64,000 nt of DNA from JALORV01 sp963712485 (GTDB lineage: Bacteria > Pseudomonadota > Gammaproteobacteria > Burkholderiales > Burkholderiaceae_F). Under the pieces are notes generated by a model. That model saw only the letters and a list, made by a program, of their open reading frames with translations, searched no databases and was not told the origin of the DNA. The position numbers and the translations under genes are program-made. Below are positions 11,962-20,755 of the stretch, in pieces; positions within the stretch are counted from its first letter, which is position 1, and the number at the start of each line of letters is the position of its first letter. The stretch lies in NCBI GenBank assembly GCA_963712485.1, contig CAVQID010000060.1, forward strand, positions 1 to 64,000, written 5' to 3'.

Positions 11962-13707
11962 TCACTCGTTGGTGCATCCGAGCACCTCGTCAATCGACGT
12001 GATGCCGGCTTTCACCTTGATCAGCCCGGACTGCCGCAAGTCGCGTACGCCGTTGGCGGCCGCCTCGCGGGAGATTTCGGGCGCGGTTGCATTGCGCAGG
12101 ATCATGTCCTGCATCGTTTCGGTGATCGGCATCACCTGGTAGATGCCGAGACGTCCCTTGTATCCACTGCCCTTGCACTTTTCACAACCGACCGGCTTGT
12201 AGGGTACCCAGTTGCCGTCCAGGTCCTCGCCGCGGAATCCGGCGGTAACGAGCGCGTCCTTCTTGATATCGGCCGGTTGCTTGCAGCCGCAGAGCTTGCG
12301 CGCCAACCGCTGCGCGGTGATCAGTATGACGCTGGACGCCACGTTAAAGGGCGCCACGCCCATGTTCTGCAGTCGTACCAGCGTCGTGGGCGCATCGTTC
12401 GTGTGAAGGGTCGACAGCACCATGTGACCGGTCTGCGCTGCCTTGATCGCGATATCGGCGGTCTCAAGGTCGCGAATTTCGCCGACCATGATGATGTCTG
12501 GATCCTGCCGCAGGAACGCGCGCAGCGAATTGGCGAATGTGAGGCCGGCCTTCTCGTTGACGTTGACCTGGTTGATGCCCGCGAGCTGGATTTCGGCCGG
12601 GTCTTCTGCCGTCGAGATGTTGACCCCGGGCTGGTTCAGGATGTTGAGGCAGGTATAGAGCGAAACGGTCTTGCCGGAGCCCGTCGGACCGGTCACCAGC
12701 ACCATGCCGTACGGCCGCTGGATCGCATCCATCAGGACTTCTTTCTGGTCCGGATCGTAGCCCAGCGCGTCAATGCCGAGCTTCGCCTGCGACGGATCCA
12801 GAATCCGCATCACGATCTTCTCACCGAACATCGTCGGCAGAGTGCTGACACGGAAATCGATGGCACGCTGGCCCGAGAGTGCCAGCTTCATCCGGCCGTC
12901 CTGCGGTACTCGTTTCTCGGATATGTCGAGCCTCGAGACGACCTTGATGCGGGTGGACAGTCGTTCCTTGATCGCCAGAGGTGGCTGCGCAATCTCGCGC
13001 AGCACGCCGTCAATGCGGAAGCGAACGCGGTAGAACTTCTCGTAAGGCTCGAAATGCAGGTCGGATGCGCCTTCGCCAATAGCGTCGAGCAGCAGCTTCT
13101 GCAAAAAACGCACTACGGGTGCATCGTCGACTTCCACCTGCGCGGAGTCGTCCGTGGCCTGCTCGGGCGACTCCGCCATCAGATCGTCGAAGTTGACATC
13201 GTCGCTTCCGACCATGTCGTCGAGCTTCTGATTGACCGACTGTCCGAGTGCTTCGACCAGCCGCAGAAGCTTGTCGTGCTCGACGACGATCACATCGAGC
13301 GCCAGCTGTGTCTGGAACTTGACCTGGTCCAGCGCCGCGAAGTTGGTGGGATCCGAAACGGCTATCGCCAGGCGGTTGCCGCGCTTGCGCAACCCGAGCA
13401 CACGCTGGCTGCCGACAAGCTTCTTATCGATGATGTCGCGTGGCAGCTGTTCAAGGTCGAGCGCCGAAAGATCGAGCATCGGGTGCCCGAACGTTTCAGC
13501 GGCGAACTTCGCGATACCGGTCGCCGAGAGCCCGGTAACGTCGGCCGCGCTGATCAGTTCATCGATAAACTGCGTGTTGGACTGCGCCGCCTTGCGAGCA
13601 AAGTTTTCGGCACGATCTGGCCGCAGCTTGCCCTGCTGGACGAGCGCACGCGCGAGACCCGTTAGGGCCCCTGCGGCGGCGGCAGGACCTTGCGTTACGG
13701 CCGACAT
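11962..13707 (-). CDS. pilB: Type IV pilus assembly ATPase PilB
   Basis: 581-residue extension ATPase. An N-terminal T2SSE-N region (~residues 40-150) is followed by the motor: Walker A GPTGSGKT, Walker B GEIRDLETADIA, the His box HTND, and C-terminal metal-binding cysteines (CGCKQP; GCEKCKGSGYKGR). First gene of pilB-pilC-pilD. Upstream on the minus strand is a TATAAC hexamer about 38-43 bp before the ATG; no sigma-54 type promoter was seen. Confidence 0.97.
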   Translation of the reverse strand: MSAVTQGPAAAAGALTGLARALVQQGKLRPDRAENFARKAAQSNTQFIDELISAADVTGLSATGIAKFAAETFGHPMLDLSALDLEQLPRDIIDKKLVGSQRVLGLRKRGNRLAIAVSDPTNFAALDQVKFQTQLALDVIVVEHDKLLRLVEALGQSVNQKLDDMVGSDDVNFDDLMAESPEQATDDSAQVEVDDAPVVRFLQKLLLDAIGEGASDLHFEPYEKFYRVRFRIDGVLREIAQPPLAIKERLSTRIKVVSRLDISEKRVPQDGRMKLALSGQRAIDFRVSTLPTMFGEKIVMRILDPSQAKLGIDALGYDPDQKEVLMDAIQRPYGMVLVTGPTGSGKTVSLYTCLNILNQPGVNISTAEDPAEIQLAGINQVNVNEKAGLTFANSLRAFLRQDPDIIMVGEIRDLETADIAIKAAQTGHMVLSTLHTNDAPTTLVRLQNMGVAPFNVASSVILITAQRLARKLCGCKQPADIKKDALVTAGFRGEDLDGNWVPYKPVGCEKCKGSGYKGRLGIYQVMPITETMQDMILRNATAPEISREAAANGVRDLRQSGLIKVKAGITSIDEVLGCTNE

Positions 13708-14028
13708 GGAAGGGTGCTGTCCCTAAGGGTCCGACAAGACCCAAGTTATAGCGGGCGGGCACTTCTCACGAAGCAAAAAGATACTGCCGAGAAGACCCTG
13801 ATTTGTAAAGCTTGGCTACCGCAAACAAGGCAAGCCGAAAGCGCGGAGCCCAAAGCTTCGTCAGACCCGATTGTTCCCGTTGGCAGGCCGCGCATAGTCG
13901 GCTGGATTCGGCCCAGTGGCTGCAGGCGTGTCTGCCTGCCAGGGCGCGACAGAAGAAACTTCGCCCCAGGCTGGAGATATCGAACGTGCGGCCGGAGGCC
14001 ATGAAGCTAGGGAAGGCGGGAATGAAAG
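13708..14028. other. Intergenic region between pilB and tRNA-Pro, probable pilB promoter
   Basis: 321 bp with no convincing gene. Near the pilB start it holds a minus-strand TATAAC (plus 13745-13750) that may be the pilB -10, and a GGGTC/GACCC inverted repeat at about 13726-13742. Short open frames on both strands have no recognisable domain, start site or composition. No terminator was seen after the tRNA. Confidence 0.4.
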
Positions 14029-14105
14029 TGGTCGGGGTGAGAGGATTTGAACCTCCGACTCCTGCGTCCCGAACGCAGTACTCTACCAGGCTGAGCTACA
14101 CCCCG
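14029..14105 (-). tRNA. tRNA-Pro (anticodon CGG)
   Basis: 77-nt tRNA including an encoded 3' CCA. The 7-bp acceptor stem CGGGGTG/CACCCCG, D-arm, anticodon stem CTGCG/CGCAG with loop TTCGGGA (anticodon CGG, reading CCG) and T-arm GGTTCAAATCC are all complete. It stands alone between ispB and pilB on the minus strand. Confidence 0.96.
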
Positions 14106-14156
14106 ACATTCGCGGCACCCCTGCTGGGCACTCGGTGCGCGCGGATCGCCGCAACG

Positions 14157-15197
14157 CTAGCGATCGCGACCAACGGCGAAAGCCAGCAAGTCTAACAAAG
14201 ATTCGCGATACAGCGTCTCAGGCAGCGTGTGCAACGCGCGCTGCGCCGCCTGCACCTCCCGCGCAGCGAGGTTCCCGGAGTAGGCGATCGAGCCATTGTC
14301 CGTGACGATGCGCGCGATCGCGTCGAAGTCGCCATGTCCCTCTCTGACGGCCCGAATGACGAGTTCGCGCTGATCGGCAGAGGCGCTGCGCAGCGCGTGA
14401 ATCAGCGGGAGAGTGACCTTGCCTTCACGAAGATCGTCTCCCAGCCGCTTGCCGATGTCCTCGGTGTGGCCGGAATAGTCGAGCATGTCATCGACAATCT
14501 GAAATGCCCGCCCGAGTGAGGCGCCATAGTGCGCACACTGTTCTTCGGTCGCGGCGTCGGCGCCACCCAATACCGCGGCGATGCGGGCGCCGGCTTCGAA
14601 CAGCGTTGCCGTCTTGCGCTCGACCACGCTGAAGTAACGCTCCTCGTTGACCGAGGGATCGTGAACATTGAGCAGTTGCAGGACTTCGCCCTCGGCAATC
14701 CGATTGGTCGCATCTGCGAGGATGCGCATGACGCGCATACTCCCGGCGTCGACCATCATCTGGAACGAGCGCGAATAGAGGAAGTCACCGACCAAGACGC
14801 TGGCCGCGTTGCCAAACCGGGCATTCGCTGTTGCTCGGCCGCGCCGCAGATCCGACTCATCGACAACGTCGTCGTGCAACAGTGTCGCGGTATGGATGAA
14901 TTCGACGACCGCCGCGAGCAGCACGTGCGCGGTGCCGCGGTAACCCACTGCTCGTGCAACCAGCAGCAGAACAGCGGGCCGCAGCCGCTTGCCACCCGCG
15001 CCGATGATGTACTCGGCAACACTGTTGATCAGCGCAACGTCCGAACTCAGCCGTTCGCGGATGACGGCATCAACAGCCTGCATATCTGCCGCGATTGGAG
15101 CAAGAACCACTTTGAGATCCGGCACCCGCACAGAGAGCAGCAGTGCTTGCGTGCCGGACGGCCCGCGGGAGGCCTGCTGAATCGAAGATCGCTCCAT
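14157..15197 (-). CDS. ispB: Octaprenyl/polyprenyl diphosphate synthase
   Basis: 346-residue trans-polyprenyl diphosphate synthase making the ubiquinone side chain. Both aspartate-rich motifs are present: HDDVVDES and VDDMLDYSG. The segment EFIHTATLLHDDVVDES is nearly identical to E. coli IspB. The ATG at 15197 adds ~20 residues ahead of the conserved start, so a GTG nearer SVRVPDLK is possible. A TATAAT hexamer lies only 6 bases before this ATG on the minus strand, which would give a leaderless message. Divergent from rplU. Confidence 0.94.
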   Translation of the reverse strand: MERSSIQQASRGPSGTQALLLSVRVPDLKVVLAPIAADMQAVDAVIRERLSSDVALINSVAEYIIGAGGKRLRPAVLLLVARAVGYRGTAHVLLAAVVEFIHTATLLHDDVVDESDLRRGRATANARFGNAASVLVGDFLYSRSFQMMVDAGSMRVMRILADATNRIAEGEVLQLLNVHDPSVNEERYFSVVERKTATLFEAGARIAAVLGGADAATEEQCAHYGASLGRAFQIVDDMLDYSGHTEDIGKRLGDDLREGKVTLPLIHALRSASADQRELVIRAVREGHGDFDAIARIVTDNGSIAYSGNLAAREVQAAQRALHTLPETLYRESLLDLLAFAVGRDR

Positions 15198-15279
15198 CGG
15201 GCCATTATATGGGCGACCCCCGATCGCCCCAGGGTTGCCGCCCTCGCTCGCTGCGCCAGGAGGCTGCTTGACCGTCCAT

Positions 15280-15309
15280 TTGACGCGGATGGCCGCAGAA
15301 TGTGATAAT
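15280..15309 (+). promoter_or_regulatory. Sigma-70 promoter of rplU-rpmA
   Basis: TTGACG (15280-15285), 18-bp spacer, GATAAT (15304-15309). The leader to rplU is then about 145 nt and contains a GAGTCC/GGACTC stem (15367-15393) with an inner CCG/CGG pair. Confidence 0.65.
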
Positions 15310-15462
15310 TCAAAGCTTTCCTGCCGACCAAGTGGAGCCAGATTCCCGGGTGGCGGGCTGATTCGTGAGTCCCCGGGCAGCAGCGGCGGACTCCGGCGGT
15401 GATCAAAATAGGGACAGGCCCGGCCGAATTTCGCTCAAGCCTGCGCCTCAGAGGAGCCAAGA

Positions 15463-15774
15463 ATGTACGCGGTGATCAAGACGGGCGGCAAACAGTATCG
15501 CGTCGCTGCCGGAGACACCCTGAAGGTGGAGACGCTTGCGGCCGATGTGGGCGAGCAGATCAAGCTGTCAGACGTCCTGGCTGTCGTCGACGGTGATCAG
15601 TTGAAAACAGGCAAGCCGATGCTTGACGGGGCAGAAGTTGTTGCGACCGTGCTATCACATGGGCGCCGCGACAAGGTCACCATTTTCAAGATGCAGCGGC
15701 GTAAGCACTTCCAGAAGCACGCGGGGCACCGGCAGAACTTCACGGAATTGCGAATCGATTCGATCGCGGCCTGA
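15463..15774 (+). CDS. rplU: 50S ribosomal protein L21
   Basis: 103 residues, full length. Begins MYAVIKTGGKQYRV and contains the conserved KMQRRKHFQKHAGHRQ; binds 23S rRNA with L20. GAGGAGCC precedes the ATG. First gene of rplU-rpmA. Confidence 0.98.
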   Translation: MYAVIKTGGKQYRVAAGDTLKVETLAADVGEQIKLSDVLAVVDGDQLKTGKPMLDGAEVVATVLSHGRRDKVTIFKMQRRKHFQKHAGHRQNFTELRIDSIAA

Positions 15775-15816
15775 AGAGCGGCGGTCGGCAATCCAGATTG
15801 ATAAAGAGAGAGCGCG

Positions 15817-16077
15817 ATGGCACACAAGAAAGCAGGCGGCTCCTCCCGTAACGGGCGGGATTCGCAGGCCAAACGACTTGGCGTGAAGGTCTTCGGCGGC
15901 CAGGGTATTTCGGCCGGTTCGATCATCGTGCGCCAGCGCGGTACACAGTTTCATGCCGGTGACAACGTCGGTATGGGTCGCGACCACACGCTGTTCGCAA
16001 CCGCCGATGGGCAGGTCGAGTTCCAGGTCAGCGGCTCGCAGAATCGTCGCGTCGTGAGCGTCGTCCCCGCAAGCTGA
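15817..16077 (+). CDS. rpmA: 50S ribosomal protein L27
   Basis: 86 residues, full length, starting MAHKKAGGSSRNGRDS as in other proteobacteria; the N-terminal tail reaches the peptidyl transferase centre. No N-terminal extension of the type processed in Firmicutes. Follows rplU by 42 bp and is followed by a terminator. Confidence 0.98.
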   Translation: MAHKKAGGSSRNGRDSQAKRLGVKVFGGQGISAGSIIVRQRGTQFHAGDNVGMGRDHTLFATADGQVEFQVSGSQNRRVVSVVPAS

Positions 16078-16106
16078 TCCCGCACGACGGCGTCCGGTTT
16101 GAACCA

Positions 16107-16135
16107 AGCCCTGCCGTCTTCGGTGGGGCTTTTTT
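16107..16135 (+). terminator. Rho-independent terminator after rpmA
   Basis: Stem AGCCCTGCC/GGTGGGGCT (two G-T pairs) with a 6-base loop, followed by six T. It ends 12 bp before the obgE start, so obgE must rely on read-through or an unseen promoter inside the hairpin region. Confidence 0.8.
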
Positions 16136-16147
16136 ATTGGTGGCGCA

Positions 16148-17206
16148 GTGAAGTTCATCGACGAGGCGAGGATTGAAGTTGCTGCTGGAAATGGCGGCGA
16201 TGGATGTGCATCGTTCCGGCGCGAGAAATTCATTCCGAAAGGCGGCCCTGACGGCGGCGACGGCGGCCGTGGCGGCAGTGTCTGGGTCAAAGCAGACCGC
16301 AATATCAACACCCTGATCGACTATCGCTACGCGCGAACCCATCGGGCGGCAAACGGGCAGCCGGGTCGAGGCGCCGATTGCTACGGCGCCGGCGGCGCGG
16401 ACATCGAGTTGCGCATGCCCGTCGGAACCGTCATTTTCGACGACGAAACCGGCGACGAACTGGCGGATCTTGCGCACGATGGCGATCGCGCCTTGTTGGC
16501 GGCCGGTGGGCGAGGTGGACTGGGCAACCTGCACTTCAAATCGAGCACCAACCGCGCACCACGTCAGTTCACAAAGGGCGAGCCGGGCGAGCAACGCCGG
16601 CTACGGCTCGAGCTGCGGGTCTTGGCGGACGTCGGGCTACTGGGCATGCCGAACGCAGGCAAGTCAACACTGATTCGAGCGGTCTCGAACGCCCGACCGA
16701 AGGTTGCGGACTATCCGTTTACCACGCTGCATCCTCATCTTGGCGTTGTACGCGTAGGCCCCGAGCGCAGCTTCGTCATTGCCGACGTGCCGGGCCTGAT
16801 CGAAGGTGCCGCCGAAGGCGCCGGCCTGGGACATCAGTTTCTTCGACACCTGAGCCGGACCGGCCTGCTGCTGCATGTGATCGATTGCGTGGGACCCGAG
16901 GGCAACACCGACCCCGTGAGTGATGCCCGCGTCATCGCGGCTGAATTGAAGAAGTACAGCCCCGCGCTCGCGCGCAAGCCACGCTGGTTCGTTCTCAACA
17001 AGGCTGACCTGGTGCCACAGGAAGCGCGCGCACAGCTGCTGTCCGGTTTTCGCCGCAGGCTCAGGACGAAGGCTCCCGTATTCCTCGTTTCGGCAGCCAC
17101 AACGCAGGGCTGCGATGAGCTCACGGCCGCGGTTCAGGCCTTCCTGGACGCGCAGCGTCGAGAGCAGTCGTCCAGTCCGCTGCCCGACGCAGGAGCGACG
17201 GTGTGA
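16148..17206 (+). CDS. obgE: GTPase ObgE/CgtA
   Basis: 352-residue ribosome-associated GTPase. N-terminal glycine-rich OBG domain (GGDGGRGGSVW), then the G domain with G1 GMPNAGKST, G3 DVPGLIEGA and G4 NKAD. GTG start at 16148 giving MKFIDEARIEV is the standard one, though no good Shine-Dalgarno is visible. Overlaps proB by GTGA. The rplU-rpmA-obgE-proB order is common in betaproteobacteria. Confidence 0.96.
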   Translation: MKFIDEARIEVAAGNGGDGCASFRREKFIPKGGPDGGDGGRGGSVWVKADRNINTLIDYRYARTHRAANGQPGRGADCYGAGGADIELRMPVGTVIFDDETGDELADLAHDGDRALLAAGGRGGLGNLHFKSSTNRAPRQFTKGEPGEQRRLRLELRVLADVGLLGMPNAGKSTLIRAVSNARPKVADYPFTTLHPHLGVVRVGPERSFVIADVPGLIEGAAEGAGLGHQFLRHLSRTGLLLHVIDCVGPEGNTDPVSDARVIAAELKKYSPALARKPRWFVLNKADLVPQEARAQLLSGFRRRLRTKAPVFLVSAATTQGCDELTAAVQAFLDAQRREQSSSPLPDAGATV

Positions 17207-18321
17207 TCCACGCGTTGCAGCGGGCGCACCGCGCTGTCGTCAAGGTGGGCAGCAGTCTGGTGACCAATGAAGGTCGCGGGCTCGACGCCGATGCGATTTC
17301 ACGCTGGGCCCGCCAGATTGCAGGCCTGCGCGCGGCAGGCAAGCAGATCGTCGTCGTTTCGAGCGGTGCTGTTGCCGAAGGGATGCAGCGGCTCGGCTGG
17401 GTCAGGCGTCCGCAGCAGATCCACGAGCTGCAGGCGGCCGCAGCGGTCGGGCAGATGGGGCTCGCGCAGGCGTACGAGACGCAATTCCGCGCGCTCGGCC
17501 TGCATAGCGCGCAGGTTCTCCTCACGCACGCGGATCTTGCCGATCGTGCACGCTACCTTAACGCCCGCTCGACGCTCTTCACGCTCCTCAATCTCGGCGT
17601 AGTGCCGGTCATCAACGAAAACGACACCGTAGTTACCGATGAGATCAAGTTCGGCGACAACGACACGCTCGCAGCGCTGGTGACCAATCTCGTCGAGGCC
17701 GACGTGTTGGTGATCCTCACTGACCAGACCGGGCTGTACTCTGCTGATCCGCGCCGCGATGCGCAGGCAAATCTGGTTACTTCGGCGATTGCCGGCGCGC
17801 CTGAGCTGGAAGCCATGGCCGGCGGCGCCGGAAGCGCTATTGCCCGCGGCGGCATGTTGACGAAGGTGCTCGCAGCCAAGCGGGCCGCGCGCAGCGGCGC
17901 GCACACGCTGATCGCATCCGGCCGAGAGCCGGATGTGCTGCTGCGGCTGGCTGCCGGTGAGGCGATCGGGTCCGAGTTAACGGCCTCGATGCCCGTTCTG
18001 ACGGCGCGCAAGCAGTGGCTGGCCGATCATTTGCTGGTAAAAGGTCGCGTGGTTGTTGATGACGGCGCCGCGACCGCGCTCGCGTCGGGCGGAAGGAGCC
18101 TGTTGCCCATCGGCGTGATGGAGGTCATCGGTGAGTTCCGCCGTGGCGACGTGGTCGGTTGTGTTTCGCGGCAGGGTCGCGAAATCGCGCGAGGTCTCAT
18201 CAACTACTCGAGCGCGGATGCGCGCCAGATCGTCCGCAAACCGACGGGCGAGATCGAAGCGATCCTCGGGTTCATCGAGGAACCGGAACTTATCCACCGC
18301 GACAACCTGGTCCTGCTCTGA
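17203..18321 (+). CDS. proB: Glutamate 5-kinase ProB
   Basis: 372-residue first enzyme of proline synthesis. Amino-acid kinase domain with KVGSSLVTNEG, FGDNDTLAALV and the RGGMLTKVLAAKRA segment; residues ~280-365 are a PUA domain. GTG start within the obgE stop. Full length for the PUA-containing type. Confidence 0.97.
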   Translation: MIHALQRAHRAVVKVGSSLVTNEGRGLDADAISRWARQIAGLRAAGKQIVVVSSGAVAEGMQRLGWVRRPQQIHELQAAAAVGQMGLAQAYETQFRALGLHSAQVLLTHADLADRARYLNARSTLFTLLNLGVVPVINENDTVVTDEIKFGDNDTLAALVTNLVEADVLVILTDQTGLYSADPRRDAQANLVTSAIAGAPELEAMAGGAGSAIARGGMLTKVLAAKRAARSGAHTLIASGREPDVLLRLAAGEAIGSELTASMPVLTARKQWLADHLLVKGRVVVDDGAATALASGGRSLLPIGVMEVIGEFRRGDVVGCVSRQGREIARGLINYSSADARQIVRKPTGEIEAILGFIEEPELIHRDNLVLL

Positions 18322-18331
18322 GCAGCGTCGA

Positions 18332-18931
18332 TCAGGCGACTTCGCCGCCGGCGGGTGTGCCTGAGGTTTCGACCGACGCTGTCGTCGACGTCGTGCGGTC
18401 CGGGGCGCGCTCGCGCCCGCGTCCCTTCATCATGAAGTCCCTGTGATGCGGACGTCCGGGATTGAACACGAAGCGTGAGAGTTCCAGCAGGGCCTGTTGA
18501 TACACGTCGCGCTTGAACTCGATCACGGTATCGAGCGGAACCCAGTACTCGTGCCAGCGCCAGGCATCGAACTCTGGATGGGTCGACGCGCGCAGGCACA
18601 CGTCGCAGTCACGACCGACGAGACGAAGCAGGAACCAGATCTGCTTCTGCCCGCGATAGTTCCCGCGCAGGTCACGCCGGATCCACTGGTCAGGCACGTC
18701 GTACCGGAGCCAGTCCCGTGTGCGACCGACAATCCTGACGTGGTCGGGCTTCAAGCCGACCTCTTCCCAAAGCTCACGAAACATCGCCTGCTCAGGCGAT
18801 TCGCCGTACTTGATGCCGCCCTGCGGGAACTGCCACGAATGCTGTTTGACGCGCTTACCCCAGAAGACCTCGTTTCTAGCGTTGAGCAGGATGATGCCGA
18901 CGTTCGGGCGGTATCCGTCCTTGTCCAGCAT
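18332..18931 (-). CDS. rppH: RNA pyrophosphohydrolase RppH
   Basis: 199-residue nudix hydrolase that converts 5'-triphosphate mRNA to monophosphate and so starts RNase E-dependent decay. Begins MLDKDGYRPNVGII and has the nudix box GGIKYGES followed by FRELWEEVGL; WQFPQGG precedes it. The last ~35 residues after the domain are low-complexity and Thr/Gly-rich. Shares a short divergent promoter region with proS. Confidence 0.95.
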   Translation of the reverse strand: MLDKDGYRPNVGIILLNARNEVFWGKRVKQHSWQFPQGGIKYGESPEQAMFRELWEEVGLKPDHVRIVGRTRDWLRYDVPDQWIRRDLRGNYRGQKQIWFLLRLVGRDCDVCLRASTHPEFDAWRWHEYWVPLDTVIEFKRDVYQQALLELSRFVFNPGRPHHRDFMMKGRGRERAPDRTTSTTASVETSGTPAGGEVA

Positions 18932-18955
18932 GCCAACCCCTGAACCTTTAGAATC

Positions 18956-18978
18956 TGCGACCCATTATAGGGGTCGCA
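18956..18978. promoter_or_regulatory. Palindrome over the rppH -10 box, rppH/proS divergent region
   Basis: Perfect 8-bp inverted repeat TGCGACCC / GGGTCGCA around a 7-bp centre ATTATAG. On the minus strand the centre reads TATAAT, a consensus -10 for rppH. It lies 24 bp from the rppH start and 37 bp from the proS start, so a bound dimer could control both. No known regulator site was recognised. Confidence 0.5.
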
Positions 18979-19015
18979 AACTCGCGATCACAACGACGAA
19001 AAGCCCGGTTTTCCC

Positions 19016-20755
19016 ATGCGCGCCAAAGAGTTCCTGATTTCGACGCTCAAAGAAGCGCCGGCTGACGCCGAAGTTGTCAGCCACTCACTGATGCTGCGCG
19101 CCGGAATGATCAAGAAGCTGGCTGCGGGGATCTATAGCTACCTGCCGATGGGCCTTCGCGTAATCCGCAAGATCGAAGCCATAATCCGCGAAGAAATGAA
19201 CCGCGCCGGAGCGGTCGAATTGCTGATGCCGGTGATCCAGCCGGCAGAGCTGTGGATGCAGTCGGGACGCTGGCAGAAGATGGGACCGGAGTTGCTGCGC
19301 CTGAAGGATCGGCACGATCGCGACTTCATCGTGCAGCCGACGAGCGAGGAGGTCGTCGTCGACATCGTGCGCGAGGAGATCCGCAGCTACAAGCAGCTCC
19401 CACTCAACCTTTATCACATCCAGACGAAGTTCCGCGACGAGCGCCGACCGCGCTTCGGCGTCATGCGTGGGCGCGAATTCACGATGAAGGACGCCTACTC
19501 GTTCGATCGCGACGAGGCGGGCGCCATGGCGAGCTACCGGTCGATGTACGACGCCTATGTGCGAATCTTCAAGCGCATGGGGCTGACTTTTCGTGCTGTG
19601 GCTGCGGACACCGGCAACATCGGTGGCAAGGCCAGCCATGAATTCCAGGTCATCGCCGACACGGGCGAGGATGCCATCGCCTACTGCCCGACGTCGGAAT
19701 ACGCGGCCAACGTCGAGATGGCCGAAGCGCTGCCGTTGATCGCCGTGCGCGCGGCTCCGGCGGAGGTGCTGGTGAAGGCGTCCACGCCTGGCAAGGAGAA
19801 GTGCGAAGACGTCGCAGCATTTCTTGGCCTGCCCCTGACGCGGACGGTGAAGTCGATCGTGCTTACCGTTGATCGGGCGCTGCCTGACGAGGCATCGGTA
19901 ACCGAGGTCTGGCTGGTCCTCGTGCGCGGCGATCACGAACTCAACGAGGTGAAGGCGGGAAAGGTTCCGGGACTGGATACGGGCTTCCGCTTCGCGACGC
20001 CGGCCGAGATTGTCGACCACTTCGGCTGCAACCCGGGCTACCTCGGTCCGCTGAAGACAATCAGGCCGGTCCGTGTCGTCGCCGATCGCACCGTCGCCAA
20101 CATGAGCGATTTCGTCAGCGGGGCGAACGAGGAGGGGTATCACTACACCGGCGTGAACTGGGGCCGCGACCTGGCGGAGCCCATCGTTGCTGACGTGCGT
20201 AATGTGGTTGCCGGAGATCCGTCGCCGGACGGCCAGGGAGCACTGGCAATCCAGCGCGGCATCGAAGTCGGCCACGTCTTTTCCGGACTGCCATATCCGC
20301 AGACGATGAAGCTCGAGTTCATCGACGAGGATGGCAAGTCGCGCCCGATGGTCATGGGCTGTTATGGGATCGGCGTCACGCGCCTGCTCGGTGCGGCGAT
20401 TGAACAGAACAATGACGCCAAGGGAATCATCTGGCCGGACGCGCTCGCGCCTTTCGCGGTCGTGATCACGCCGGTCGGGTACCGCAAGTCGGAGGCGGTC
20501 CGTCAAACCGCTGAACATCTTTACGAGGAGCTGCGGTCGGCCGGCATCGACGTGCTCCTCGATGATCGCGACGAACGACCCGGCGTAATGTTCGCCGAAA
20601 TGGAACTCATCGGCATTCCGCACCGGGTCACTGTGGGCGAAAGGGTACTCAAGGAAGGGGCGGTCGAGTATTTCGATCGCCGCACGCAGCAGACATCTGC
20701 GGTACCGGTCGCCGAAGCCTACGGCTTCATTCGCGGCCGGTTATTGGACGCGTGA
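19016..20755 (+). CDS. proS: Prolyl-tRNA synthetase
   Basis: 579-residue class II synthetase of the bacterial type, with the ~180-residue editing insertion between motifs 2 and 3. N-terminus MRAKEFLISTLKEAPADAE is canonical; motif 2 is in FRDERRPRFGVMRGREF and motif 3 in GCYGIGVTRLLGA. The YbaK-like protein near 44 kb may add further editing in trans. The following gene starts inside its stop codon (GTGA). Confidence 0.98.
   Translation: MRAKEFLISTLKEAPADAEVVSHSLMLRAGMIKKLAAGIYSYLPMGLRVIRKIEAIIREEMNRAGAVELLMPVIQPAELWMQSGRWQKMGPELLRLKDRHDRDFIVQPTSEEVVVDIVREEIRSYKQLPLNLYHIQTKFRDERRPRFGVMRGREFTMKDAYSFDRDEAGAMASYRSMYDAYVRIFKRMGLTFRAVAADTGNIGGKASHEFQVIADTGEDAIAYCPTSEYAANVEMAEALPLIAVRAAPAEVLVKASTPGKEKCEDVAAFLGLPLTRTVKSIVLTVDRALPDEASVTEVWLVLVRGDHELNEVKAGKVPGLDTGFRFATPAEIVDHFGCNPGYLGPLKTIRPVRVVADRTVANMSDFVSGANEEGYHYTGVNWGRDLAEPIVADVRNVVAGDPSPDGQGALAIQRGIEVGHVFSGLPYPQTMKLEFIDEDGKSRPMVMGCYGIGVTRLLGAAIEQNNDAKGIIWPDALAPFAVVITPVGYRKSEAVRQTAEHLYEELRSAGIDVLLDDRDERPGVMFAEMELIGIPHRVTVGERVLKEGAVEYFDRRTQQTSAVPVAEAYGFIRGRLLDA

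Noticed and set aside
11923..13665. 580-codon open frame antisense to pilB
   Set aside because: Mirror of a real, fully conserved gene in GC-rich DNA; no domain in its translation.
13700..13800. Sigma-54 promoter for pilB
   Set aside because: No GG-N10-GC element with proper flanks on the minus strand.
13766..14002. 78-codon minus-strand frame between tRNA-Pro and pilB
   Set aside because: No start signal or domain; region is better read as pilB upstream DNA.
19085..20623. 512-codon open frame antisense to proS
   Set aside because: Shadow frame with Arg/His-rich composition and no motif.
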